64,000 bases of DNA from Cenococcum geophilum 1.58 (lineage: Eukaryota > Ascomycota > Dothideomycetes > Gloniales > Gloniaceae): contig KV748216.1 in the NCBI GenBank assembly GCA_001692895.1, positions 992,001 to 1,056,000 of the forward strand, read 5' to 3'. Shown here piece after piece: positions 13,601 to 26,500 of the stretch (positions are counted from its first letter, which is position 1; every line of letters begins with the position of its first letter). The notes under the pieces were generated by a model. It was not told where the DNA came from, made no database searches, and worked only from the letters and a program-made list of their open reading frames with translations. A program made the position numbers and the translations under genes.

Positions 13601-16175
13601 TAAAGGTCTNTAGANNATAGTNAAATAGGTAAAGANAAAGGCGGGACGNNTAGTAGAAGACCTATACCTTCCGCCCCTATAAAGACTAGGTAAATTACTA
13701 GCTATAAGCGATAATAATAAGAAGGTAAAGATCCTTATAGAAAGATTTTCCCCTTAACTAGCTTTAGTAAACCTTAGTAATATTACGGGTAAAGCACCGG
13801 TAACTCGCCTAAGGGTTAACAGCAATATAACAATTAAAGAAATAGCTAGAACTATTAGCCGCCTTTTAAATAATATAGCACTAAAACTAGATAGAATTCT
13901 AAATAAAGCCCTAAAGACCTGCGGACTACTAATAGCACCTTAGCTTGCGGATATAGCTAGAGCATACTTTATAATAGGCTACTACCCAAAACTTAGAAGA
14001 GTTATAATAACGTTTATCCTATATAAAGAAGGTAAAGTAGACTACTTATTTCTAGGGAGCTACCGTCCTATTGCCTTAGAGAATACCCTTAGCAAGATCT
14101 TAGAAAGGGTAATAGCGGATTATATAGTAGACACGGCTAAGAAATATGCCCTACTACTATAAAGCTAAATAGGGGCAAGAAAGAACCGCTTAACACTATT
14201 AGCACTTACGCTACTCGCTGCTACTATTAAATCTATATAGGCGATGCGAAAGGACTTTATAGTATTAATATTTAGCCTAGATATTAGTGGCGCCTATAAT
14301 AATATACCCTATAAGCGTCTCTTATATATCCTTAGGGTAAAAGGCTTCCTAGAATAGATTATATAATTTATTTAAGGGTTTATAGGTTAAAAAGAAACAT
14401 TATTAGTCTTTAGCGGATATTAAAGCCCCCCTATTGCAACAGAAATACTATAAAAATTACCCCTCTTGCCTATACTCTTCCTTTTCTTTATAAGCAACCT
14501 GCTTAACTCCTTTAAGAAAGGGGCAACCTAGGGGATAGGCTTTATTAACGATATAAACCTAATTATATACGGGCCAACAGCTATAGAGAATTATAGAATA
14601 CTAGAGAAAGCTTATAATACCTATATAAAATAGGCAAGACGATATAGAGTCTAATTTTTACCAGAGAAATACTAGCTAATCTATTTTATAAGAAAACGCA
14701 ACTAACCTATAGATCTTTAGCATATAATTTATATCTAAGGCTTTAGGGGTTAACTAGTTTAGGGCCTAAGAGTATTAGGAGTATAGGTAGATAGTAAGCT
14801 TTAGTGGAGCGTATATACGGCGTAAGCGGCCTATAAGGGCTAAGTATAGTATTTGCATTATCTAGGATTGTTAACTTTATATAGGGTCTATGCTTTTAAA
14901 GGTTACGCCTACTATATATAGTAGTTATCCGGCCAACTATAACATATAGGTCTAGTATTTGGGCTATTAGAGAATCTAAGAAAGGCCCCCCTAAATCGCT
15001 TCTTAAACCACTCTAAAAGGTCTAAACAGCCTACCTTTAGAGTATAATAGGCGGATATAAGCGAACGGCTATAGTACTGCTTAAGAAGGAAGCTAATATT
15101 CCCCCCCTATAACTATATATTGAAGCCACTGTAATATAAAGGGCGTAAAAGAAATATAACTCTAATATTATAAAGTATATTAAGACACGCCTAAATAAAC
15201 TATAAAGGGACCTTAGGGTGCCTTATAGGAGAACAAACTAATAACCCTAAAGTAGGGAAGATATATTAGAGAAACAGGTAAAGAAAGCAGAAGAAGAATA
15301 GTACTGCTTTAGGGCCTAGGCCTATATAAAGGAGGAAGGAAGACGTATAAGAGGCTAGTAAAGATAATAGCAAGAGAGAGAAAGGAGCTAAAGTAGAGTA
15401 TAAAAGAATGCTAGGAAACCATTTACTGTAATATAATACTGGCTAGACTAACGCTAAAGAGGCGTATAGGAGTTAAAGGTATAGAGGCTAACTAAGGTAA
15501 GAGGAACCTAAGCCGTAGCATAGTTAACGCTATAGGGGGTAAATACTTTAGGGCTCTAAAAAGGCCTAATAAAGGCAGAAAATATAATAGTAATACTCTT
15601 AAGAATAGGAATAATAGGACTAAAAGACTAGCTTTACTAGGTGGGTATTCTAGTATATAGCCTAAGATGTAAATATAGCTAGCTAAGACAGACACTAAAA
15701 TATATAATACTATTATGCCCCTTACGCACTAACTAAAAAGTAATACTTTTAGTAGCTGGCATAGAGAACTATAAGACACTGCTCTTAATATAAAAAGGCC
15801 TTAAGGCGGTTACCTAGTGGCTTATTAGCTAAAATGTACTAAACTAATTCTAGGTTGTAAAGAAAATGGCAATAAAGGGTAGAGGGGCGAGTAATGGGCG
15901 CCCCTTAATAACTCTATAGTAGTAGAGTAAAGTTTATAATACTAGCGCGTCTATAGGCTTGTTACGGCAGCAGTGGTTCCTAAAGAGGTTAAAAAGTAAG
16001 GTAGTAAAAGCACTATAGGTAACTTATAGGCGCCTTATAGGCGAGTCTTAAAAGGTAGGGAGATGGATTATAGGGTTTTCTTAAATAGAGTTTTCTCCCT
16101 ATATATATATAAGGAGTAGTCCGCGTGGGCCTAATAGGGATCTAAATCGGACGTTAAGTAATGAATTATTATTAT
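10636..16175 (+). mobile_element. Tad-like LINE, right copy, near full length (5.5 kb)
   Basis: A non-LTR retrotransposon inserted in the pol region of Gypsy-1. Order on the plus strand: a long upstream coding region (ORF1-like), a short Cys/His cluster near 12510 leading into an APE-type endonuclease (an LAIQEP-like block near 12585, normally IQEP), and the reverse transcriptase (about 13950-14720, with a SLDISGAYNNI block near 14260). The FxDD box there reads FINDIN near 14540-14555. A C-terminal region with a PLNRFLNHSKRSKQP stretch follows near 14990. A shared 14-bp sequence (TAAATAGATTATAA) at both ends is read as the target duplication. The LINE is decayed by many stops and is TA-rich. 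The product would have nicked target DNA and copied its own RNA; none is encoded intact now. Confidence 0.8.
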
Positions 16176-16189
16176 TAAATAGATTATAA
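16176..16189. repeat. Target duplication of the LINE, right
   Basis: Second copy of TAAATAGATTATAA. Gypsy-1 coding resumes immediately to its right, which supports the call. Confidence 0.65.
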
Positions 16190-16692
16190 ATTAATTATAA
16201 AACTTACTACCCCCTAAATACTTTAAGAAACTACGCCCTATATTTCTAGATGCGGAGCTTAATAAGAATAAATTAGAAATTAATAAGTAGGATATAAAAA
16301 TTAATAAATTAATAGAATATAAATATAAGAATAATCCCTAAATAGTAAATATAAGAAAAGTAATTTAAATAGAGAAACGGTAATATAAGGATATTACACT
16401 CGCTAAATATAAAATCTATAATAATTAGTTATACTATTAATAAAAAATAGTAATCCTAAATTCTAAACCCTTATAATTTAAGATACTTAAATTTATATAC
16501 AATTCCCCTATAGTAGGACATCCTAGCTATATAAAGACCTATAAGATTATCTAATAAGTATATTACTAGCCTATAATATATAACTATATACGAAAATATA
16601 TTTAAGTTTATAGAATATATATATATAGAAAGGCCTCTTATATAAAGAAGTAAGGAGTACTTTAACCGTTACTAATTCTAATATAAAGATAG
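16176..16692 (+). mobile_element. Gypsy-1, segment B (integrase zinc-binding region)
   Basis: Continuation of the broken gypsy element after the LINE. The last 200 bp contain the integrase N-terminal zinc-binding style block (a GHP motif near 16520). It is interrupted at 16692 by Copia-1 and resumes at 22945. Confidence 0.75.
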
Positions 16693-16951
16693 TGTTAGTA
16701 CCAATTTAATGGTATAAGTGAGTCGTGTCTAGGGGCACGAAATACGTATAGTATCGTATGCTCATTTAGACGGTAGTGACTGTTAATTCTATTAAGGTGG
16801 GCTACGTGGTCTATATACTAACGCACCTCCCCCCTAAGCTAGTGTTTTAGGAGTGTACTAAACGCGTAAGTGAACTAAACGCGTAAACGCGTACTTGGTG
16901 TATCGAACCGCGTAAGCACGCGGTTAGTATAGCAGGTGCTGTAATTATATA
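16693..16951 (-). repeat. Copia-1 3' LTR (259 bp)
   Basis: Left LTR of the minus-strand element. It matches 22681-22939 along its whole length without gaps. Confidence 0.88.
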
Positions 16952-19900
16952 CTAGCGGTACTTAGAAAATGGAACTACTTGCGTATAGCCTCCGTAATTG
17001 CCTTAATAGAACCATAAAAGATATAAGAAAATACATAGGAAATCCCTCCTAAGGTGCCTTTTGGGTTGCCTTTTAAATGGTGCTCTAAGCTGGCCGTAAG
17101 TCCTACTTATGGTCCGTAAAATAAACTATACGCCCTTTAACGGGCCGTAAATACACTATATGGCCTTTTGAATGGGCCGTAACTAAACCGTAAATGCTCC
17201 GTTAGTCTCGCTCTACCCATTCTATGACCTTTAGGTTAAGCTTATTTGTGTTAATTAGGGTTTTAAGAGCTTAATACGGCTTTGCCTTCGTTATAGCGTC
17301 TGCTAGGTTGTCTCCGCTGCTAATCTATTTAACCTCTATAATCTTACGTTATTTATAGGCCTAATATAGGCATATTAGGTTGACTATGAGCCTCTTCTCT
17401 TATATTGTACCTAGTTTAACTAGGCAATTATAGAGGGACTTTAAATTGGTGTATAAAACTAGGGGTAGCTGCTCTAGTTATAGGATCTTCTGGATTGTTG
17501 ATTTAATTACGGCTGCTATATTAAAGCTATGGGCTAGTGTATATAGTTTAGAAGCTAGTACACTGTAGGTTACTTACTTGTATTTAATTAAAGACTAATG
17601 CAGTATATTTGTGTTTTAATTATAGTCCGTAAGTATAATTACAAAGCCGATTTGCGATAACAGGTCCCTATTATTAGCGAAGGAGGCGTCTGTAAATACC
17701 ATTACGCTAATAGAATTTAGGTCTAGTGGTATAAAAGTAAGTTCTCTTATCGCGTTATTAATCTGCTATTAAATGCGCTTATTAAGCTGCTTAACATTTT
17801 CTTCTTACGGATCTACTGCCTGGGCCGCAAAGGATAAGTCGTAGGTAGATTTGGGTTAATAGACTATGGCAATATAGGCACCTTTTGCACGCTGTGTAGC
17901 GTATTAGTCCTTTATATTTACGGTTTTATAGGTCTCTCTATAGGAACTAGTAAGGTCCATAGGCTTTATTATAACGGGCTTTAGGTTTTAAGCTTAGCGT
18001 TTCTAAGTTAGCTAGATTAAGTTGCCCTTTTATGTAATTAAGCCTCCGTTAAACTTAATTGGAGTTTGCTTAGTTAACTGCTCCTATAGCTTTACTAGGA
18101 ACTTAGCCTCTTGTAGTTTAATCTCTTCTACATCCGCAAAAGTTTGGTCCGCTAAAAAGAGGGTATTATCTATTCGGAGTTTAACGATGCTAAGGCCGTT
18201 TAATAGGGTATATAGGAGGCAAGGGTTATAGGTTAACTGCTCTATCTTGAGTTTACTAATATAGTGCTGGTGGTATGTTTTAAACTAGTGGTTTCTAGCT
18301 TCTGGTACTCCGTAAAGTGGTTTTATAACCTATAAAATTGTTCCTAGTTATAGATTAAGCTTGAGCGGTAGCCGTATAAAGATATCCCTACTTAGGTAGG
18401 TATTAGACTGCACGTAGGCTTGTAAGATATCCCATAAGTAGAGAGCTACGGGTTTAGTTTTTTATAGACCCGGTGTAAGCGTAAGTATAATCCGTTAACT
18501 AACCTATTAAATTGTAAGTAATTGCGTAAGGACAAGGTCCTTTCCCTAGTCGTTATAAGCTTATATAATAAGCCTTAACTTTTTAAAGGCTTTATTAGTA
18601 CCGGGGTGCTTAATTTTGTTAATAAAGCGCGAGTTAAATATACGGACGCCTTACGGAACGTCTCTTTCTATTATAACCGTAAAGACGCCCTTCTTAAGTA
18701 GTCCGTTAATCTCTTTACGTCGTAAGTCTGTAAAGGGGGTTTCCTGTACTAGAACTGATATATCCACAGATAGAGATTGTTTTGCGGATGTACCTATGGA
18801 GGTATCTATGGAGGTTAGGTAATTCTTTATTACGGGGTTCTTAGTTATAGGGTACTTTTAGGGGCGCCCTTAGCTACGCTTTATAGTAGGTTTTATAGGC
18901 TTAGTAGGTTTTTAGGGGACTTCTTTAGTAGGTAAGGGTGCTTCTAGTTTGTCTAGTTCGGCGGGTGCTTCTAGTTTATCTAATTTAGTAGGTGCTTCTG
19001 GTTTATTTGGCTCGGTGGGTACTTCTGGTTCGTTTAGCTTAACGTTATAGGTGCTTTTGGGCCGAAAATAGGGTTTTACAGACGTGCTTCTAAAGCTTGT
19101 TGGTCCGCTAGGGAGCTATATATAGTAGGTCTCGTCTTCTACAGCCAGTAGACGGTAAGGTCTAGTCTAATTGCCACTTTTTTGCCACATAAGGACTTTA
19201 GAGTTAAGCGGGAGGTTGTGTACTAGGGTTGTATTAGGTCCGTTGCGGTGGTGTAGGGCGTTATTAATAGCTTGTTTGGCCCGTAGTTTGACTATTTTAG
19301 CCATTGCCTTTTGTATTGTAGCTGCTCGTTCCGTAATAGACGGGGTAGGGGGGTCTAGGTTACTTATCCTTAGGTAGGCTCCGTAGACCAAGAGGGTAGG
19401 TACCAGTCCGTTAGGGCTGGCGGTGTTATTAATAGCTTTTACGGCCATCTGTAAAGCCAGTTCCTTTTAAATATTCTTACACTCGTCCGTAATAATCTAG
19501 TAAGCTCTCTATAAAGCTAGGTAAGCTCGCTTAATAAGCCTAATAGACTAGTACGCCTTAACTAGAACGGCTTTTATTGATATAGCTATGGCCGTAATAT
19601 ACTACTGGAATTCCTTACTAATAAAGTTCCTACTAGCGTTGTGGGTGATATACTTAGGAGGCCTAAGGTATATATCAATCTAGTAGGTCCGTAAAATGTC
19701 CTAAGTATATTTTATGGATATATTTTGCAACCAACGGGCGGCTTAATAGCGGGTTGCCTTATCAATTATATGTAATACTAGACTGCCGTTAATGTACATA
19801 ATATCCATGTATACTAAGTGGTTAAAATTAAGGTCCTTATAAAGGGTGAACTTAAATCTACCTAAGAAACGTCCGTATTTCTAGCAAAAAGAGCAGTATT

Positions 19901-22680
19901 TAGTTAGGTGGTCAATTGCCTTCCTATTAACGTTGTCGTGTCTAGAACGTTTAAGGACTCTATATAGCTTTTCAGCTAATGGGTGGCCGAAGCGGCGGTA
20001 TAGGCGGTGGATCTCCGTACTAGTGAGGTAGCACGGGTTATAGTTAAAAGATTCCTAAATATAGGTCCGTAAAGTCTCTCCTTATATAAGGAACGGGTGT
20101 CTAAAACGTTATATAATTGGTAGGGTAATATGTTTGCTTCCTAGGGCAGTTACGGGGCCAATTACGGTGTCCGTAATGTTGTTATAGTAGACCTATAACC
20201 TGTCTATATCTGCAAGGTAGAGTAGAAAAGGGGTGTCTGCTTTTACTACGTGGAAGTTAACTAGGCTAATTGGGGTCTTAACTGTAACTGATTTAATTAA
20301 TGTGGTTGAGCCGATGCCGAATTAGACGTTTACGGCCCCAGATTGCATAGTATTAATGTCCGTATTATTATTTACGGTGGTCTTATATATAAGGTATTAT
20401 CCGTAACCTATAGTAGACTTCTTAGAGGCACCTATATCAATTATAATACTATAGAATTCTTTAGGGGTATAGCGTTCTGTAGTGACATATGCAAATAGGT
20501 CCTATTTACGGTCCGTAACGTCCGTAACGGGTCTAACGGGTATGCTTGCGGGCCAGTTTTTGGGTGCAATTAAGTGTATAAAGGAACAGTCGGCTAATAT
20601 AGTTATAGTATTAAAGGCTTAACTGTCCGTAAAAGGTCCGAAAGTAGTTAGGAACATCTCTAAAGTCTCCTATTCCTAAGCGTCTAAGTTAAAATTAATT
20701 ATAAGGGCTTCCATTAACTTATTAAGAGACTCTTCTACTTCCTCTCCTTCGTATTTTAAGATGAACTAGTTAATCCGTTTATTAAATTTCTTCTTAGACC
20801 TGTTACGTTCTTCTTAGGTATGCCTTATAGACTAACATCCTTCCTTACCGCATATAAAGCACTTCTAATTGGTTCGTCTGTGGGGGTATACTTTTGTATA
20901 GGAGTTGCTACGGAGGTTGCGGGTAGAACCTAATTAATGCGGGTGCTGCTAGCGGTAGCGGCGGTCCGTAAAGTAGGCATCTAAGTCAGTTTGCGGATCT
21001 TGTAGGTCCGTAATAAAGGCTTAAGTACTACCTAGCGGGTTTAAGGCTTTGTACATTATAATAAAGGACCGTAAATTGTTAATAAGGCCAGCTACGGTGT
21101 CTGCGGGCTTATAACAGGCGTATTTGCAGGGTTCCATTTCCTGGCAGGCCGTAATCAGTTTATTATGCAAGAAGTCGTCCGTTTAAAGCTTAATATTAAG
21201 ACCGTACTATAGGTGGCGGAGGTCTTTAATAAGGATTTATAGGCACTCTATAGTTAATTTTTTAGTATTCTTGTCCATTACGGTCTATAACTTGGTCGCA
21301 TTCCATTAGGTAAAGATATTACGCCTATATTCCGGCCCTTTAAAGTAGTTACGTGTAGCCTTACATAGCTTGTCAAAGGGAACGCTAAGGGGGTTACTCT
21401 TAAGGTTGGTGTAGTAGTGGTTAAGTGCTAGGCCGCGCAGTATAGTAAAGTAGGCTTAGCTAAACTTTTATTTAGGGATATCAGCCTTCTGACAGAGGTC
21501 TGTAAAGATAGTCAGTTTAAAGTCAAAATTGTCGTTTTTACCGCTGTACTTGGATTCGTCGGTATAGAGCTTAGCCAGATTAGCTAGCTCCTTGCCGTAG
21601 GTCTTTACTTAAGTAGTTTGCGGATCTATAGCTTATGGATTTATAGCTTGCGGATATATGGCTTGCGGATCTGTAGCTTAAATAATAGAAGGGTTTTAGT
21701 CCATATTTTGGTTTGCGGGGGTATTACGGTCCGTAATTTAGGTTACAGGGGTATTACAGTCCGTAACTTAAGTACTAGGTGTACTTTAGCCCGTAAGATT
21801 AATTCTAAAACTACTTAGGTTTATAGGACGAATTTAGTTAAGAGGGTTAGGTATAAGGCCAGCGATTATATTAAGTTTAGAAGAAGTAAAGAGTTCCTTA
21901 GTAGTATTAAACTGGTCTAGGATTTCTTCCTTAGTCCATTCTATTTGGTCCTCCTTATGTATTATATTATATAGAGACTATGCTATAGTAACTCGTTTAT
22001 CCCTTTTAACCTATACGCCTTAGTAACGTAAAAGGGTTCGTAGGTTACGGATAGTAGTAGGGTTATAGGCCTTAAAAATAGCTTCTATAAAGTCCGCGAA
22101 GTCTTCCTGGTACTGTTCCCATAGGTCGTTGTTTATAAACTTAAAGTATTTGTACTTAAGGGTTTTAAATTAAATATAGTCGTTAACGTCATCCGCAGAC
22201 ATAAGGTCGACTCCTTATCTCCACTTCTTTTAACCTTCGCTGACTTGCTTGCTGATGTCTGCTATACTATGTAATATATTTTAGTGCGTAGCGGGTAGGA
22301 GAGGTCTTGTAAGGGTCCGTAAAATCGGTTAACGGGCCCGTAACGGTTCGTAGGAGGGTAAGAAGTCTTTATAAGGGGTTAGAGAGGAGGCCGGGGTATT
22401 AAGGTAGTTGGGGTGGTCGCGTTCTTGGTGTAATCGCGTTCTTAACGTGGTCGCGTTAACTACTAGTATAGTAGTTAATATCTCTAATTAAGGTGGAGCG
22501 TAAACGTCTTCTAAAACTAGGGTAGATTTAAGGTAATTCTAGGTAAGGTGGAGTGTTAGACGTCTTCCAAATCTAGAGTACTTTAATTCTCTTTAACTAA
22601 AATAGGGGCTTATAAGGTGGAGCGTCAGACATCTTCCAAGCAAGTACGTATCTCCTAATCTGTGCGCGCTTACTAATCAG

Positions 22681-22939
22681 TATTAGTACCAATTTAATAG
22701 TATAAGTAAGTCGTGTCTAGGGGCACGAAATACGTATAGTATCGTATGCTCATTTAGACGGTGGTAACTGTCAATTCTATTGAGGTGGGCTACGTGGTCT
22801 ATATACTAACGCACCTCCCCCCTAAGCTAGTATTTCAGGAGTGCACTAGACGCGTAAGCGAACCAAACGCGTAAACGCGTACTTGGTGTATCGAACCGCG
22901 TAAGCACGCGGTTAGTATAGCAGGTGCTGTAATTATACA
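22681..22939 (-). repeat. Copia-1 5' LTR (259 bp)
   Basis: Right LTR, upstream of the minus-strand coding region. The duplication GATAG follows it at 22940-22944. Confidence 0.88.
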
Positions 22940-23137
22940 GATAGCAAGATATTTTAATTAACTTTATAGTTAACCTACCTAATAGTAATAGGTTTATAAA
23001 TATTATAGTAGTTATTAACCGTCTTATAAAAATATAATATATAATTCCTATAGACTTAATTAATACAATATTAGTAGCCAAATGTTTTATTAAATACGTT
23101 TTTAAGCTATACAGACTTCTTAATTTAATAATATCTA
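22940..23137 (+). mobile_element. Gypsy-1, segment C (integrase core)
   Basis: Short piece of the broken Gypsy-1 integrase core between Copia-1 and Gypsy-2. A VINRLIKI-like block near 23010 fits the VVVDRLTKM block of gypsy integrases. The first five bases are the Copia-1 duplication and the last five (ATCTA) are the Gypsy-2 duplication. Confidence 0.75.
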
Positions 23138-23515
23138 TGTAACGGAATTCCCTAGAAGGTACATATTAGATAAGACAGAAGGAGGTCTTATCTATATTCC
23201 AAAAGGAGGTCTTATCTATATTCCAGAAAGAGGTCTCACCTATATTCCATCTACGTCCTAGAAGACACGGTTAGACAGATAAGGGGCAAAGGGTTTTACT
23301 AGCGTCTTAGAAAGATTATATAGGGAGCTAGTTCTCCTCTAGAGAAGAATTAGCGATTAGTCTCTAAATAGAAGTAGTTAGAAGCATTTATCCTTTAATA
23401 TATAAAACTTATTCTACCTTTAACTTACCTTTTATTTACCTTTAACTTACCTTTTACTTACCGGTAATACTGTTAATTAGATAATTATATATTCCGGTTA
23501 GGCTGGCCTCTTATA
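23138..23515 (+). repeat. Gypsy-2 5' LTR (378 bp)
   Basis: Starts TGTAACGGAATTCC. It contains a three-fold repeat of an AGGAGGTCTTATCTATATTC-like motif at 23180-23250 and a repeated CTTTAACTTACCTT motif near 23420-23460. It has the same length as the 3' LTR. Confidence 0.88.
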
Positions 23516-26500
23516 ATTCTAATTGCTTATAATCTGTTAGGAACGTATAGCTATTAATTAATAATAACGAACTATACTCCTGTACCCTATAAAGCAACGC
23601 CCTTACCGTAAGAGGCTTAAAGAGTCTCCCCAGAGGAGCGTATTCCCTCTTCCTATAAAGAAGCTATGGCTGGTCCGTCTAACCTTACGAGACCTTTAGG
23701 AACGATTACCGCTGGGGAGTTATTAGAGCGGTTGCTATACGAGACCCTATAAAAAACAAAGGAGTTAGAGATACGATTAAGATAAGTATATTAAAACTAC
23801 CAAGAATAATTATAAGGACAATTAGGGGAAGTATAGACACCCCAGACACGAAGCGGACTTAAAGGGGTAACGCCATACTATGCTGTAACGTTAGAAAAAC
23901 CTAAATTCCGCACAAAGGAACCTAATAAGTACTATAGTAATAGTCTTTGGAACTGTAATCGTTTTATCTAATAATGCGAAACTAAGTTTTAGCTAGATCC
24001 GAAACGTTACTCTAACGAGTATAATTAGACACTAATTGCTTTTACCTTCCTATATAGTACTGCCGAAAGTTTATAAACACGCTATGAGAAGAAACTTACT
24101 ATACCCCTTAAATTTAGCGAACTTAGGACCTAGTTAGTTGATTAGGTCTAAGACCCTACTAATTAAGGGATGGACTATAACTAGCGATACTACGACGCTA
24201 AATAGCGGGATAGTTAGACTGTGGTCTAGTTTGTAAACTACTTAGAAGAACTAGAAGATAATGTACCCTACTTAGATCTATAGGATAACGCTATATGACT
24301 TTACTAGCTACTCGCTAAGCTACGACCTAAGATTCGATAGGCTATATAAGAGAAGGGCGAAATTCCTACCTCTTAAGAAAAGCTTATCTCTAAAGCTACT
24401 TAGATCGAGAGTGCTAAAAGAGACTATTTAGGTAAGTGAAAGGAACGAGACGCCAATAATAAAGAGCGTAGGACTAGACCTAGCTTTAATAATAGAGGTA
24501 GATTCCGACCTAACCGCTCTGCGGAAGGACAACGCGAGCAGGCCTCGCAGCCCTAGAGCAACGCTAGTTAACCCTAAAATAATAATAGGCAGAGACCTAA
24601 TCCGTAAAACGGGAACCGGGAGACACGTACCTATTATAACTACGGTAAAAAGGGCTATATAAGCCGCTTCTGCTAGTAAAAGAAGTAAGAGTCGGCCTAA
24701 TTGGGAAAAGAGACAGCCTAGTGGATCTTCACTTTTTTATACTAGGCCAGTAAGAGAAGGAGGGAGTAAACTACCGCATGGTTATTCCTATCTCCATTTA
24801 AGTTAATGATAAATAGGTGACGTAAGACTGCCTTATAGACAGCGGCGTAAGTATAGGGTTTATTTCTTAATTACTGGTAAAAGAATTAGATTTAAACCTT
24901 AGCGGCTCGCAGGTACGCACCGTTTAAAGTATTAAAGGCCACCGGATTCCATGCTATAGAAAATAGGCTTTTTCCGTAGCCAGCTAGGACCGCGATGGTC
25001 TATAGGATATATAGGAGATACGCTTCTATACCGCAGAAATTAAGGGGTACGACCTTGTTTTGGGATACCTATAGCTTTACCAAGTTAATCCGGACATTAA
25101 TTGGCCTTCAGCCTTATATTGATATCGGAAGTCTTAACCGCGCATTATAGTCGAAGATTAAGAGACTTTCTTAAACTATGTATAAGAAGAAGGGTGGGCA
25201 TATACCATATATGCTACTCTTAACACTAAGAACGGGGATACGGGATATTTATTTTCGGATGTCCGGCTATACGTAGTTAAGGAACTAGAGATTCCACAGG
25301 AATATATGGACTTAGAGGATATTTCCAGTAAAGAGGCTATATAAACCTTACTTAACCCTATGTTGGTTAAGCATAAGATAGATATAGGGGATAAATAACC
25401 TCCTTTTAGACCGCTGTATAACCTGTTAGAAAATAAGCTAGCAGTACTGCGTTAATATATAGTGGATAATCTTTAGAGAGGATGGATTCGGCCCTCCATA
25501 AGCCTAGTAGGGGCGCCGATTATATTTATACCCAAGAAGAACGGGACCCTTTACCTCTATATCGACTATTAGGCGCTAAATAAGATTATTATAAAGAATC
25601 GCTACCCGTTACCCTTAATAGGGAAGCTTATCAATAGGCTATTGGGCGCAAAGATATTTACAAAATTGGATCTAAAAGATGCATACCATTGAATCCGGAT
25701 TAAAGCCGGCGATAAGTAGAAAACGGCGTTTTAAATATAGTACGGCCACTTTAAGTACCTAGTGATGCTATTTAGGCTCACTAACGCACTAGTAACATTT
25801 TAGGCCTATATTAATAAGGCATTGTTAGGCCTATTAGATATGATATATATAGTCTACCTTAATAATATTGTAGTCTACTCTAATAATTACGAAGCATATA
25901 CGCACCACGTGTAAATAGTACTAAAAAGACTGCGGGAATATAAGCTCTATATACCTGAAAAAGTGCACGTTCCATACTACTAGCATTAATTTTTTGGGCT
26001 TTATTGTTAGCGTCAACAGAGTATTAATAGAGAAAAGTCGGGTGGACGCTATTAGGGAATGGCCCTACCCTATAATATTTAGAGAAGTATAGGTTTTCTT
26101 AGGCACGGCGAACTTTTACTAAACGTTTATTGTTTACTACTTATAAGTAATACTCCTAATTACTAATCTACTAAAAGGATCTAAGAATGGCAGGAAGTTA
26201 GGACCCTTTATATTTAGGGAAGCTGCTAAATAGGCTATGGACCGGTTAAAGGATTTATTTATGTTGGCGCCTATCCTAATATACTTCTGCTAGGAGCTAC
26301 GTATACACCTTAAAACAGATACATCCGGCTTTACCCTAAGGGCAATTATATCTTAATTAAAAGACGGAAAATAGCATCTTGTGGTATTTTGGTTAAGGAA
26401 AATAACCCCTATAGAGCAGCGTTATATAACGCATAATTAGGAGCTGCTCGCGATAATCGCAGTAATGAAGTACTGGTGATATTATTATATGGGAAGCAAT

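Larger units (their letters stand above)
16693..22939 (-). mobile_element. Copia-1 LTR retrotransposon, broken, with both LTRs and TSD
   Basis: Ty1/copia element on the minus strand, 6247 bp, flanked by the 5-bp duplication GATAG (16688-16692 and 22940-22944). In minus-strand order: the 5' LTR at right, a gag-like region with a zinc knuckle (CFICGKEGC-like, near 20850), integrase (about 20600-19150, including a 93-codon open piece at 19167-19448 that fits the region after the integrase core), RT (about 18900-17600) and RNase H ending near 17290. Integrase before RT is the copia order. The two 259-bp LTRs differ at about 14 positions, all transitions. It is a fossil with many breaks, younger than Gypsy-1, which it interrupts. 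Confidence 0.88.

Noticed and set aside
19167-19448. 93-codon minus-strand frame as an independent gene
   Set aside because: It fits the integrase region of Copia-1 and is part of that fossil.
22640-22680. Initiator tRNA-Met primer-binding site in Copia-1
   Set aside because: The sequence next to the Copia-1 5' LTR lacks the GGGCTCATAAC motif, and no clear tRNA match could be named.
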